64,000 nt of DNA, taken from Isoetes taiwanensis. Its lineage: Eukaryota > Streptophyta > Lycopodiopsida > Isoetales > Isoetaceae. A model generated the notes under the pieces. That model was not told the origin of the DNA. It did not search any database and saw only the letters and a list, made by a program, of their open reading frames with translations. The stretch covers positions 12,656,689 through 12,720,688 of the forward strand of contig JAJEKV010000041.1 in NCBI GenBank assembly GCA_021234155.1, in the 5' to 3' direction. This document shows positions 33,240 to 44,219 of the stretch, in pieces. Both the position numbers and the translations under genes were made by a program. Positions within the stretch are counted from its first letter, which is position 1; the number at the start of each line of letters is the position of its first letter.

Positions 33240-33900
33240 CCTCTACACCTACCTGGTCCATGCTAATGGGGTAATCAAAAAGTCAACCATGTTCAAATAG
33301 ATGGAGGTAGCGTTAATAATCTCATCACGGATAAACTCAAAACAAATGGGCATCACACAACTCTTTCTGCCCCTATATGACATCAAGTTGGCTAATGGCC
33401 ATATCACGCTGACCTCAAGGCGCCACACCTCTTCTTCACATCAACATCGGGATCTCCGCTTCCCATGGAATTTGAGTTTGGAAAGCTACGAAGATCCAGT
33501 GACTATGAAATGTTGGTCTACGTACCTTTCTCCGCCAAAGCAAGAGTATCCACACATCGGGCCACGACCGCTTAGTCATCAATCGATGGTCACCTCAATG
33601 CCACCATGGACTTGCAAACAAAAGTGTGATCATTTCTCGCTGGAACATGCGAACCCCCTCTCTCGCATAATGCATTCCTCTCTCAAGAAGCTCGTAATAT
33701 TTATCAAGTTCGTGCTCCACCAAGGAAGGGCCCCGCTCACATATCCTACCCCAATATGCCGATCCTTGGGGAGAAATGACTTTGATCGTGACCAGCCGTA
33801 CGTTTTGCTTGACCTCACCGGCTCCTTGCAATCAATCCAACGGTTGATCACTTTTCTCGATGCTGAACCTCCCGCAACTCCCCGTTGATGTACATGCTGT
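33240..33900 (+). pseudogene. Gypsy aspartic protease remnant
   Basis: VQIDGGSVNNLI is encoded at about 33291-33326; the D-G-G/S motif is the active-site form found in many plant gypsy proteases. It continues in shifted frames with LANGHITLTS-like strands. The frame breaks within 60 bases of the active site. Confidence 0.75.
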
Positions 33901-34019
33901 CATGAAGCAACCTCCGCTGATGAAACTCAAGAACCCCTTTTTACCACACGCAGTGCCACGCGATCCAAGTTATGCTCCAACCTCCTCGGCGACACATTGT
34001 CCGTGATAATCAAGTAATA

Positions 34020-34960
34020 CCCCATATTCGCATTCCGTCGTCGAGATCGTGGACGTGGCAACAATCAACCCTGTCTCGATTGTCTGAAATCTTCCGCTCC
34101 TTATCGAATCAGGCCGCTGTCGCTCAAAAAATTCAAAACACATTTTCACCGAGTTACGTATCTTCGGGAATCAACAAAAGCTTGGGGAACTCACCATTCT
34201 ACCAAATCTGATGCACCCACCGTTTAGCAACGACAAGACGGGCTCAACCCTACTCACGCGGATCGGCCAAGGCGAAATTGACAAACTCCTTTGCCGCAGG
34301 TTTGATCTATGAGGTCAAACATTCTCAATGGGTGAGCCCCATCGCCATTGCCCTCAAACACAATGGTAAGATCCGCTGCCCCGTGGGACTTTCACCGAAA
34401 CTCAATCAAAGCCACGAGCGGATCATTTTCCACTTCCCTTCACGCACTGCCTCGAAGAGGTGGTGGACATGAGATGTACTCCTTCATGGATGGTTTTTCG
34501 CTACAATCGATCTCAATCAAAGAATCATCAACTCAAGACTACTTTCACCACCTCGCGGCACTTTTGCCTACAAGGTGGTTCCTTTTGATTATCAAACTTC
34601 CATCAACGCTTTCAACGCATCATGCTCTCGCCATGATTTCATGAAGGAAAAATCCCTTCTTGCAAATTTTTCAAGATGACTTCTCTCACGCACGCCCCAT
34701 GGTCACCATTTGGATAAATTGGAACTCGCTCTTCCAGAAATGTGATGAGTCCCCGATTAGTCTCAATCCCGAAATGCACCTTTTGTGCCACCTCCGTTCC
34801 TAGGGCCATGTTGTCGCTAGGTGCTGTGTATCACCACGATCCCGCCAAAATCGGCCAGGTGCTCAAGGCTCAAGCACCAGCCAATATCAAGGAGACACGC
34901 TTCTTCCCCGGTAAGGTCAATTATTACTCCACCTTCATACCTGACTAGCAGCGCCATTGC
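34020..34960 (+). pseudogene. Gypsy reverse transcriptase remnant
   Basis: Recognisable blocks in order: QWVSPIAIALKHNGKIR (about 34330), then after a frame change a CVDF-like position, then MYSFMDGFS at 34474-34500, and TFAYKVVPFDY at about 34563 in another frame. The usual Y-x-D-D box is not readable in the expected place (34660-34740). LGAVYHHDPAKI and TRFFPGKVNYYSTFIPD at 34815-34946 match the thumb/connection segment of gypsy RTs. At least five frameshifts. Confidence 0.85.
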
Positions 34961-35029
34961 AGATCCCATTCATAAACTCATCGGTGATCTAATCCACCGG
35001 GGCTTAATTCCCAAAGGATGTCGCTTTCC

Positions 35030-35475
35030 AACAAATGAAGCTTTTGCTTTACCTCAGTGCACCGGTTCTGTTCCTCCCAATGGGACAAGCCCTTTCATGT
35101 TCATGTAGATGTCTCGGCGCTTTGCTATTGGAGCTGTTCTTTCTCAAGAATATGATGCGCATTAATCGGACAAACTCCAAATCGCTACGCCAGCAGAAAA
35201 ACTCAATTTCCGCTGAAAGAACTATTCTCGCCACAGAAGCTTTAACTCATTTTCTTCAGGTCCAACGCCTCATTACTACCTTTTGGGCCAAATCAAGTTC
35301 TTTGTGGACCACCAAGCACTCCTTTATTTGATCAACAAGTCCACGCTCACGGGCCGCATTGTCGTTGGTCCTTCTTCTCCAAGAATTTGCCTTTTGAAAT
35401 TGTTCATAAGGCCGGCAACTTCATGTCGCCCCGATTATCTTTCACGCATCCACACAGATGATCCTTCAACCGAGT
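35030..35475 (+). pseudogene. Gypsy RNase H remnant
   Basis: A FHVHVDVSAL block near 35095 is the catalytic-Asp strand of RT-linked RNase H. KFFVDHQALLYLINKSTLTG at about 35292-35352 and DYLSRI near 35447 are the typical end of the domain in plant gypsy elements. Frame changes separate them. Confidence 0.85.
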
Positions 35476-35639
35476 CTCGTGACGCCCGACATGCTCGCCT
35501 CTTTTTAGTCACTGGCAACACCACATTGGTTCCATGATTTTCAGCAGCATTCCTCACAGTGTGCTCTTCCACCGTAAGACGAGACGCCTTCCTCGCCAAG
35601 TTTACAATCCCCCGCTTATCAATTTCTCCGCTAGAGGTC

Positions 35640-36840
35640 CGTGACTACACACCATGGTTGCAGGACATCTCTACAAAAGGGTAAGGACACCATCCTTCCT
35701 CCGCGGTTCTACCTCATGAAGTTCCGTGATATTGTTCGAGAAGCTCATCAAGGGCTAGGTGGTGGTCATTTTCATGGTGACACCACGCACGCAAAAATCC
35801 TTCTAGCTGGGTATTTTGGCCCACGCCTTCAAAGATGCTCACCCACGCCCTCAAGACGCAGGACGCTTGCTGCTGCCGGTGGGACGCCCCGCCCGCGACG
35901 CTTCTTCCTTGACACCGTCGCCACGCCACTTCCTTCAAAGAAATGGGGAATGGACTTTGTGGGACCTATAGATCCCCCGCCGCACACCCGCGTCTGCTAC
36001 ATTTCTCGTTCTCACCGACCACGCTACCAAATGGGCGAAGCTTGTGCACTTCCGCATAACACCGCAGCTAGCACAGCTAGGGTCCTCTATCAACAAATTA
36101 TCACGCGATTCTACCGCCCCACCTGAGCTGGTCGCTGATCGTGGTGTCCATTTCATCAATCATACTATCAAGGAGCCGACGGATTATCTCCCTCGATATA
36201 TCATCACAAGAGCACACCTTACTATCCTCAAGGTAATGGTTGGCGTAGCACCAACAAAACTCCGTCACCATTCTCAAGAAAATTTGTGACGCTTCCCACG
36301 CATTTAATCGCAAACAAAACTTCCTATCGCTCTTTGGGCCTACAATACTTGTTTCAAGATTGCTACCGGGTCACACTCTTTTAAATTGGTTTATGGTCGT
36401 GAAGCTCTCATGCCGCTTGAATACATCCTTCCAACACTCCGCTTTCAACCTGGCACGCCATAATCCACCCGGCCGCACTCAAAGAAAGGGTCTATCAATT
36501 AGAACAGCTTGGATGAACTTCAAGGATGCTTTATATTCGTGTTCTTCATGGACAACAGCTTGCAAAAATCTTTACATGACAAACGCCCAAGACAAAAACA
36601 TTCAAAGAAGGCGATTTGGTTCTTCTTTATGATTCCGTGTACAAAATTTTCCGTAAACTCAAGTTTCGCTGGTTTGGCCCTTTATCAAATTGTTCAAGTG
36701 GTTAGACCCAGCCTTTTCCAACCGGGTGAGTTAGATGGCACTCCATTACCTACATTGGTTAATGGTTTTCGCCTCAAAACATTTCATCACACGAAAAGTT
36801 TACAATCAACAAACAGATACAGCTCAAGAAGCAAACACCA
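35640..36840 (+). pseudogene. Gypsy integrase remnant with C-terminal GPY/F-type module
   Basis: An H-H region (EAHQGLGGGHFHGDTTHAKI) leads to WGMDFVGPI at 35944-35970, holding the first catalytic Asp. ELVADRGVHFINHTI near 36125-36170 holds the second. GNG followed by STNKT near 36231-36262 is where the third acid (Glu) should be; I cannot see it in any frame, so the triad is broken. WAYNT, LVYGREALMPLEY (36390-36425), a D-L-V-L-L segment near 36612 and KFRWFGP near 36661-36681 mark the C-terminal domain. No chromodomain is seen. The order protease-RT-RNaseH-integrase makes this Ty3/gypsy. Confidence 0.88.
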
Positions 36841-36869
36841 CGTAAAGTGACTAGAAAGGCGTGATATTA

Positions 36870-37215
36870 TATTATAGTGGATATTTTTTATTAAAATGCG
36901 GGCACCGGCCCAAATATTTCCGGCTTATGGGCACCTTCCTATATACAAAAAACGGCTCGAGCCCTATCTACTAAAAACCTAAGAGGAAAACCTCTACTCC
37001 CGGTTCGGAGCAGGGTGATGCGGAGGAGATGGTAGAGGTTCCCGCCAGGTCCCAAATGGGTGCGTAACCACCTCCATCCCGCTGGTCATAGGGCTCGGGA
37101 TGTTCAGCCATCCCGAAAGCACCAGCCATCCATTCAATGCCACGGTTGTGGCAGCCGTGAGGTCCGTATAATTCATCTTGTGTGTAATCCACTCCTCATA
37201 CCAGGGCATAGTGCA
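36870..37215 (-). other. Possible antisense ORF between integrase and 3' region
   Basis: On the minus strand a ~71-codon frame starts MPWYEEWITHKMNYTDL at 37209 and stops at 36994, with an overlapping frame 37192-36971. Downstream (minus) is AATAAAAAATA at about 36885. Antisense extra ORFs in this position are reported for some plant gypsy lineages; whether this is one is unproven. Confidence 0.3.
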
Positions 37216-37499
37216 GTCCCTCGCTCAAAACCAGCAGCAGCTATGCGCGCCGAAGGCCATCGATGCTCCGCTTCCTCCCTGCTCGCCTTATATAGCCAAC
37301 CGAGGGAACCGGCGAATGACGTGGACCAATCAGAAATTCGCCAACGTGTTTGCAAATGCAAGGCTCTTTTCTAAACCGGGAGAATCTTTTTTCCCCGCCA
37401 GAAATCTAGCCAGGTACTTCCTCCCACACATTCGCTTTTCATGATATCCCACTTCGAAAGGTTCGCATTAAATGCCCTTGCTTTTTTTTTATACCCGGC

Positions 37500-39245
37500 C
37501 CACACTAATATGTGTCTTTGGCCACCACATCCGATCCTTCACGCCTCATCCTCTCACCGCTCATTGCTTCCCTTACGTTTTGGGACTTAGCCAAATTTTT
37601 GCTGCCTCTCAATACACTCCTTGGCATCTTTCACACTGGCACCATCAACGGGCTCCAGCCGCCTCTCATCATACCTCTTCGGCCTCCAGCTTGTGCTCCT
37701 AAAACCTTTTTAGTTCCTCCTTCGCTTGGCCCCTCCTCGCGGTGGTTGGCTATTTCGCCCTCCCGCTTTGAATCACTTTCGCTTCGCGAATCGCTAATAC
37801 TAAGGGCCGCATCTAAGATTTTATACACTTCTGCTACCGCCTCCCAAGGATCCTCTTTTTGGAGTCTCAGATCCTTCTGACGCCCCCACTTTCCGCGTGG
37901 AAGCCCTTGTTGGCCCAAATAAAGAAGTCAGCCAACGACAAAAGCTTTAATTCTCCTGCAAATGGAACTCTCCGCTCCCAAATCCCACTCAATCAAGCAA
38001 GCCATCGCCAATATCGCTAATGTAAATTTAATGGATACACCACCGTGTGGGTCGATGGCAATTCACCATTTCCACTGACTCAACATTTGATTTCCGAGGT
38101 ATTTCATATTCCCTTGCAAACCCCTTTGTTTATCATGGTCCGCCATACAAGATCTAGATGTCACAGTAGTTTGGTGCACCTCCTTATCATGCCAATGTGC
38201 ATCGCCCGACCAATATCGACAAGCCTCACGAAACCTTTGTTAAGTTTCGCATGCGCAAGTTCCTTGGGTATTCTATCAAGAACACCCATATCAATAAGCC
38301 TTTCTATAACATGGTCATCAATCGCTACACACTCCAACCACCACATAGATTGGCCCCAATTGATGTTCTATCGTTTTCTCCAAGAAGTGGACCGCCTTCT
38401 GGGTGCCACTTCCATTTCTCAAGTTTCTGCGGGAGGCCACCTTCAAGCCCCTCATCCGCCACATTTCCTCCCACACCACAAAATTCTCATAATTCCACTC
38501 AGCCGTCCCTTCCATTGCACTAACCGAAGCTGGCACTTCACGCCTCCTTCCACCGGGTCATGTCCAAAAAATCCCACACCCATGTCACACCTCTCCTCCT
38601 CGCCTACACCATCCAGCCACACCATCTTTCCCAAACATCACAAACCGTGCAACAAATGGCCTACACCACCACAACACCCTCGCCATTGTTGTATCAAGAC
38701 GCCAGGATGCCAAACCGCCGTTTCAAGCTACAAGAATCCCAAGACGCTTTTATGAACGGGGTTCAAATGGCACTAGAGGCCTCTACATGGTACACCGACC
38801 TTCAAGCGCCATCGCCTAAATTGCAACTTTGGAGGCCAAACTTCAAGACAAGCACGAGCTTCATGTGCTCATACATCTCAAAGTGCACAGGTGATCAAGT
38901 CAGCCAACTTGCGTGTATCAACAAAGCCTTCAGCCCAATCAGAAATTCGAATTTATTGGAGCACAACAAGTCCAAAGAAGCTTCCCGGGTACCAAGGACG
39001 CAGATATTGCCAAGCTCAACGCCTTGTATCCGAACTTTGTGAAAATTTCAGCACTCGTTCAAAACCTTACAGAAGCCGACGCCAAATTGCCTCCTTGGAC
39101 GGCTCAGCCTTTCTACACGCACTCTTCTCACCACCTCTCTTCAAGATCACCATCCGAGGTGCGTAAACGTAAGATTCTGATGACGCTGAGATTGTCGTGC
39201 TTCGCCTCAATACTCCGGCAATCCTCCTCCCAGGTCAACACTTAA
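37500..39245 (+). pseudogene. Extra reading frames downstream of integrase, unknown function
   Basis: Plus-strand coding-like sequence in shifting frames: a Ser/Pro-rich start (37512-37880), VWVDGNSPFPLTQHLISEVF at 38048, ETFVKFRMRKFLGYSIKNTH near 38228, FYRFLQEVDRLLGATSISQV near 38368, a Pro/His-rich linker, then RRFKLQESQDAFMNGVQMAL near 38720 and LNALYPNFVKISALVQNLTE near 39020, which looks helical. It resembles in layout the extra ORFs of some plant gypsy elements. I recognise no domain with confidence. Confidence 0.4.
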
Positions 39246-39249
39246 ACGG

Positions 39250-40890
39250 GTCCGCGGACTAATCACGCCACGCTAGAAAAAGGACAAACGATCCGCGGAT
39301 CTTGAACAACAGCCGCAGCCAGTTATTCGGGCGCATTGATGAGGCTCAAGCAAAACTTGACGGCCATACCGCCATTATTAACCGTAATGCCTTTTTGACT
39401 TCCCGCCTTCCTATCATCACGATATAGTGGTTGCGCCGCCACCTTCTTCCTTTCTCGGCGGCATGGGCAGATGAACCTCGTGGATATTCCCCCGAAAGCA
39501 CCGCATTTTCTTCGGATTTACCGTAACTCTCCATTGAAGACAAGGGTTGCGTCGTGTCTTTTGGTCTTTGATCTCATATACTCGAACGTACCGCATCCGT
39601 ACTTTATCACCTTTCAAGTTGTTCAGCCCATGGCTTTGCATATTTCATGATTTCTATCCGGGATACACAGAACATCTCCCGTAGATGGGCCACACCAGCT
39701 CTTTTCGTGGTGACCCCATCAGGCAATGGTTGCTTCAAGATAACAATCCATATCTTACGGGATCATGCTCGCACCCACACTCTTCATCGAGTACATGCCC
39801 GAGCTTGCCAATCATTTATCTCTCGGGCAAAATGGAAGCCCGCAAATGTATAAGGAAGTATCTAGACATCCCGGTGATCTTCCCTATGCACAAATTTATA
39901 TGCAAAGCACCGCAGTTATAATCACTACGGGCTCTCATGGATAGCAAGCATCTGTCCCCACTGATGGGATAGCCTCCCAAACTCAACTCAACTCGCTTCT
40001 TTGGGATCGCTGGTGTCAAGCTTGATCCCGGATCTTGTCGGGCCAATTCAGGAGACCGCCAAGAACCCACGCCCCACGGCATGGTTCCTTCTCCCTATAA
40101 GCTTCCTAGCGCATTCTCCACTTCCCCAGGTTCCCCGACTCCCGATTGGCGCCCCTTTGGACCGGTCATGGATGGTCATGCCTCTGATGGACTCCACCAG
40201 ATCTCGACCTGATTCCGCTGGGATCCACGCTTTGTTCGGCCGTCACATTGGGAAGAAGGTGCCACCGGATACCACCACCTAATTGATCTATATTGCTAAT
40301 GAGCCGGGTTGGCAAACGCCTGCTGATGCGCTCATGGTCTTGATACCTTCTTGCATCGCCACCACCTCACCCGATCCTTCACCATCTTTCGCTGCTTTTG
40401 TGCCGCCTTCAAATGTATTTTGCCTCAAATCCTTAAATCGCAATGTCCCCATTTTCATCTTAACCAATGCTGCTTGCCGCGCCTTTGGCCTCCGGGGAGA
40501 CCGGCTCATGGAATGTCAAGATATTTTTTCGTGACGCTCCATGTCACTTTCAAGATATGGTAATGATCTCGCTTCTTATTGATGCAGATCCCGCCTCTTT
40601 GGCCACAACACTCCCCGCTTCAAACACGCCAGATCTCATTACGCACTCATATCGTGATCCCATTGGCCAAGCATCTATACTGAAATTACCCTCACCCCCG
40701 TTGAGGATCATCACTTTCTGCATTGCATGGTGGTTTCGCTCAAACTCTTCTCTTTTTCTACTTCAGTGCTGCTTTTCGTGGGGAGGCAGTAGTTCTGCGT
40801 TTCGTATGATTGTTTTATGTATGTATGCATGTATGCTGTCAAGGGATTTACGCCTACGGGCACACACTGAGATTATTTTATGATTTCGCA
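39250..40890 (+). other. Degraded gypsy internal sequence, no domain recognised
   Basis: Several 65-140 codon frames, for example KCIRKYLDIPVIFPMHKFIC near 39848 and a Cys-rich frame at 40351-40563, suggest former coding sequence. Nothing is identifiable. A short (TGTA)n-type microsatellite lies at about 40818-40838, just before LTR sequence. Confidence 0.35.
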
Positions 40891-40894
40891 TACG

Positions 40895-41215
40895 AGCTCT
40901 AGATGAGTTTTGAGTCTTGTCTCCTTTCTTTCAGCTCTCTAATAAGTAGAGCTCATGTATGTTCATCATCATATATCAAGGAAGTTTATCATTTTCCTCT
41001 CATTTGTTCTGCTTTTCTTTCCTTTCTTCTTCTTTCTTGCAAACCCAAGGGACATAGTCCCCTGACCTCCCTCGCTAGATCCACTCTGCCCCTGGCCAGC
41101 TGCAGGGCTGTCTTCCAGAGTTCCCAACCTGCACTCCCAAACAACTTAGCCTTCCTGGACACGCAATCCCATGGCATCACCCATCTGGGACTACCTGTGC
41201 TGCATCTCCCGTCCG
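40895..41215 (+). mobile_element. Gypsy LTR fragment, plus orientation
   Basis: GATGAGTTTTGAGTCTTGTC, CATATATCAAGGAAG, CATTTGTTCTGCTTTTC, GGGACATAGTCC and TAGATCCACT match the LTR copies at 30.64-30.86 kb and 63.45-63.64 kb. The upstream half of the LTR is missing. Confidence 0.75.
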
Positions 41216-41800
41216 ATGAGGTGTGAAGGGGTGCATCTCCCCTTCCCCAGATCTAGAGGTGCCGCAGGCTAGAGAATCGTGGATCCACACACTCATCTTC
41301 GTGACCTCGACCGAATCCAAAACAGAGCCAAGCCAACACTTGCAAATGAGGGCAAAGCAACACCATTGCCCTGTGAGGTGTTCGCACCCATGCTCGCCCA
41401 CAATGGGTGACCCACCATAAGCCTAGCCCACTATGGGATCCCCCTCAAGCCCCACTCTAAGTGTGATCCTCCTCCACTTTCCCCTCTAGCCCCAATATGG
41501 TGTGCCGAGTCATATCATAGCCTCAATAGGCCTCAGGGCTCCTATGCACAAAGCAGAAACTAATAGGAACTAAGGGATCTACTCTTAGGAGCAAGGCTAC
41601 ATATGGCTTCCTAGGTCTCTACCCCTTCCCAAATACAAGAGGAGCAAACAAGATCAACCAACATCCATACTCATCACATCATGAGAATAATCATAAGAAG
41701 AACATCTTAACCTAATCATACAAATCTAACTAATAGTTAGGGTTCCTTGATTAGGTTCAAGATGTTGGTCATGGGTTCTAGGATGGCTCTACTCTAGATA
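41216..41800 (-). mobile_element. Gypsy LTR fragment, inverted
   Basis: The reverse complement matches the U3-like part of the LTR at 62.57-63.01 kb: GGGGTAGAGACCT, GCTCCTAAGAGTAG versus GCTCCTAGTAG, CTGCTTTGTGCATAGGAG versus CGGCTTTGTGCACAAGAG, and CACCTCATCGGACG versus CGCCTCATCGGGCG. It abuts a plus-oriented LTR fragment, so the junction at about 41215 is a rearrangement or nested insertion. Confidence 0.6.
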
Positions 41801-42860
41801 CAAAATACCAGCATATCCGGAATGCTAATTTCCGTGATGAGCTATCACAACCACCATCCTACATACCGCTTCCCGGCTCTCCCTCCGCATCCGTGCCTCC
41901 CATGGTCTCCGAATTTCACGCAGATGTCACGCTTCCTACTCCAAGAACCACCCCCGGCGGGGTGCCGCAGCCTATGCCACAAGAATCCATGTTCAAACGG
42001 GTTTCAACGAGTAGGTGAGTCTCCCGTTAGGCTAGAAAGAGGTTTAGGGTTAGGGTTTATGCCTATATGAGTTAGGGTCCATCTAGGATGCCATACGGGC
42101 ACCAATCTGAGTCCTCGGTGGTGGCGTCCCAACAGGTTAAGGCCACGGATAATGGCTTAATCCCCATATTGGCTAAGTTATGAGAATAACTTAGCCATGC
42201 CCCCCTAGTGCCACAATCTATGGTATAAGGCTATGAAGATAGATTCTATGGTGATTTGATCCGTGAATATGCCTATTTGGCAATGATATTCCCCGGGACC
42301 GCCAGTTGGGTTCAAAGATTTTAGATTCTGCAAATGTTTTTTTGAGTTTGATTAAGTCACAACGAAAAAAATGCCCTCTGTTTAATATATTGGGAGCCAA
42401 TAAATTCTCAAACCAAAAATCTATTATTTCGCTCTAATTCAATGGGTGATGTGTGGGACAAAGATATATTTTGGAGGAAAAATATCAAGTAGGAAACACT
42501 TGCTTTATGACTAAACAATTCCAAAAATCGGATGAAGATCCCCGCAAAAAAAAACTGGCTGCTCTTTAATTCACCACATCTTCGAGAATTACGTAAGATT
42601 TTGGTATCCATTAGAAGCTCCAAATTTTGATCATGGAAATGCCTTAAATTTCAAGGCTAGCAATCAATTCAAAGGAATCTAATATCAATGAGAGGAAATT
42701 TTGTATTTTATCCCTGCTTCAACCAAGAAAAAGTACTTCGAACCGAAAAAAGGAGGGAAAGGACAAAAGATTCTCCCTTTTGCATGCTTTTTTTCTATAT
42801 TTAGTTTTTTTTTATTAATTTCACTATGTGTTGTTAATTGACCACTGTGCAACATGTAAA
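41800..42860. other. Interval with no recognised gene
   Basis: Mixed to AT-rich sequence. GGTTTAGGGTTAGGGTTTA at about 42042 is telomere-like but too short to mean a telomere. Frames of 60-80 codons on both strands have no support. Confidence 0.4.
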
Positions 42861-42869
42861 ATGAAAACC

Positions 42870-44218
42870 CAAGATACTAACTCCCAAGTAAAGTTCTCCG
42901 AAGAAGCTGGCAAAGTGATGGTATTAAAGACTTCAAAGCCCGTACAATTTAGAGGATCCATGGCTAAAGAAGCTCAAGCTAATTGGAAATGCACCATCTA
43001 GATTTAATGGTGGCCAACTTAAATGGAGGATCTAAGAACGTGGATGTCATTTTCAATGGGAGCACCGCTTCAAAGGGCGCGTACATTAAATATATTATAC
43101 AAGAACATAGACAAGAGCATCTAACTCTATGCAAAGCATGAAGATTAGCTTCTTCTTAAAAATGAAGCTGAAATTTTATATCATAATATCATCACATGGT
43201 GGCAAGGGAAGAGCCAAATCAAGACTTATCTTCATTTGGATCTTGGGCTTGCATAGTGGCATCAAAGGGCTAGTAGGGTGGGGAAATTTCTATGCATGAT
43301 GGTGTTGGATCTAAATAAAGCGTTTTTTGTACCAAAATAAACCATGTCTGAACCTGCGGTATGTGCCGGGTTGGTTAGCTTCAAGGATGTTAGTAAGATA
43401 AGTTTGTCCTCGATGCTTGGTCGGACACTTGATCTCGATGGATTTTGTATGGCGTGATCGCAGTGTGAATATAATCGTGAATACACAAAAGACTCATAAT
43501 TTTGTTTTGCCTCCTCTCATTCAAGGGGTTCTTTGGTCATTCCTAGGGGATCGACGTAGCCAATATGGAACGGGTACTGCCCCAACCCAAAGTATCTGCT
43601 TTATGGTGTCAAGTCATTCATCATTGTCTCATTAATATTCCGCGCATGTATTTCGCTCAGAGGTATCCACTTTGTCCTTATGTGCACACAGAGGGACGAC
43701 AATTGAGCATTGCTTCTTCCTGTGTGTAGACATGTCAAGCATTCTTGGTATGGCTTCAAGGCCTATTTCTTTATGCGATTTAAAAAGCCAATGTGTGTTA
43801 TTAGCAAAATGATCCAAAATGGTTGGAAAAGTTTGGCAAAAAGGGCATTTTATTTGGCTTCGATGGATCATCTCCATTCTCCATTTGGAGAAAAGCAATC
43901 TTATCATATTCAAAGGTCTTGCTTGTTCAGATGCAGGTGTCCTTCTCGATGCCTCAACAATGAATTGTCAAAGCATCTGTGTGCCATCAATCATAATGAG
44001 GTAAAGGGCCATATTTGGGAGCATTATCTTCGTGATTCATACTTTACTCATGAGATTTTGCTTTGCTTCTCATACCGCTTATATGTTGTATTTGAGTGGG
44101 GGGGGACTTTGCTCCGTGACATTCTTCCACTGAGAAGCTTAGTCCCATTGTACCTGTAACTTTCTCCTCGATAATAAAGGCTCCAAGTCCTTCCAAAAAA
44201 AAAAAAAAAAAAAAATTG
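42870..44218 (+). pseudogene. LINE 3' fragment (zf-RVT-like segment) with poly(A)
   Basis: Around 43663-43730 a frame reads LCAHRGTTIEHCFFLCVDM, matching the Cys-His block of the zf-RVT domain at the end of plant LINE ORF2. The sequence ends GATAATAAAGGCTCC, followed by an A run of about 21 bases to 44215. That is the normal 3' end of a retroposed LINE. No reverse transcriptase core is readable upstream, so the copy is 5' truncated and decayed. Confidence 0.7.
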
Positions 44219-44219
44219 T

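Noticed and set aside
41222-41420. 65-codon plus-strand frame
   Set aside because: Falls within the inverted LTR fragment, so it is antisense to LTR sequence.
42035-42065. Telomere-like GGTTTAGGGTTAGGGTTTA
   Set aside because: Only about two and a half units; common by chance in plant DNA and not a telomere or a clear interstitial array.
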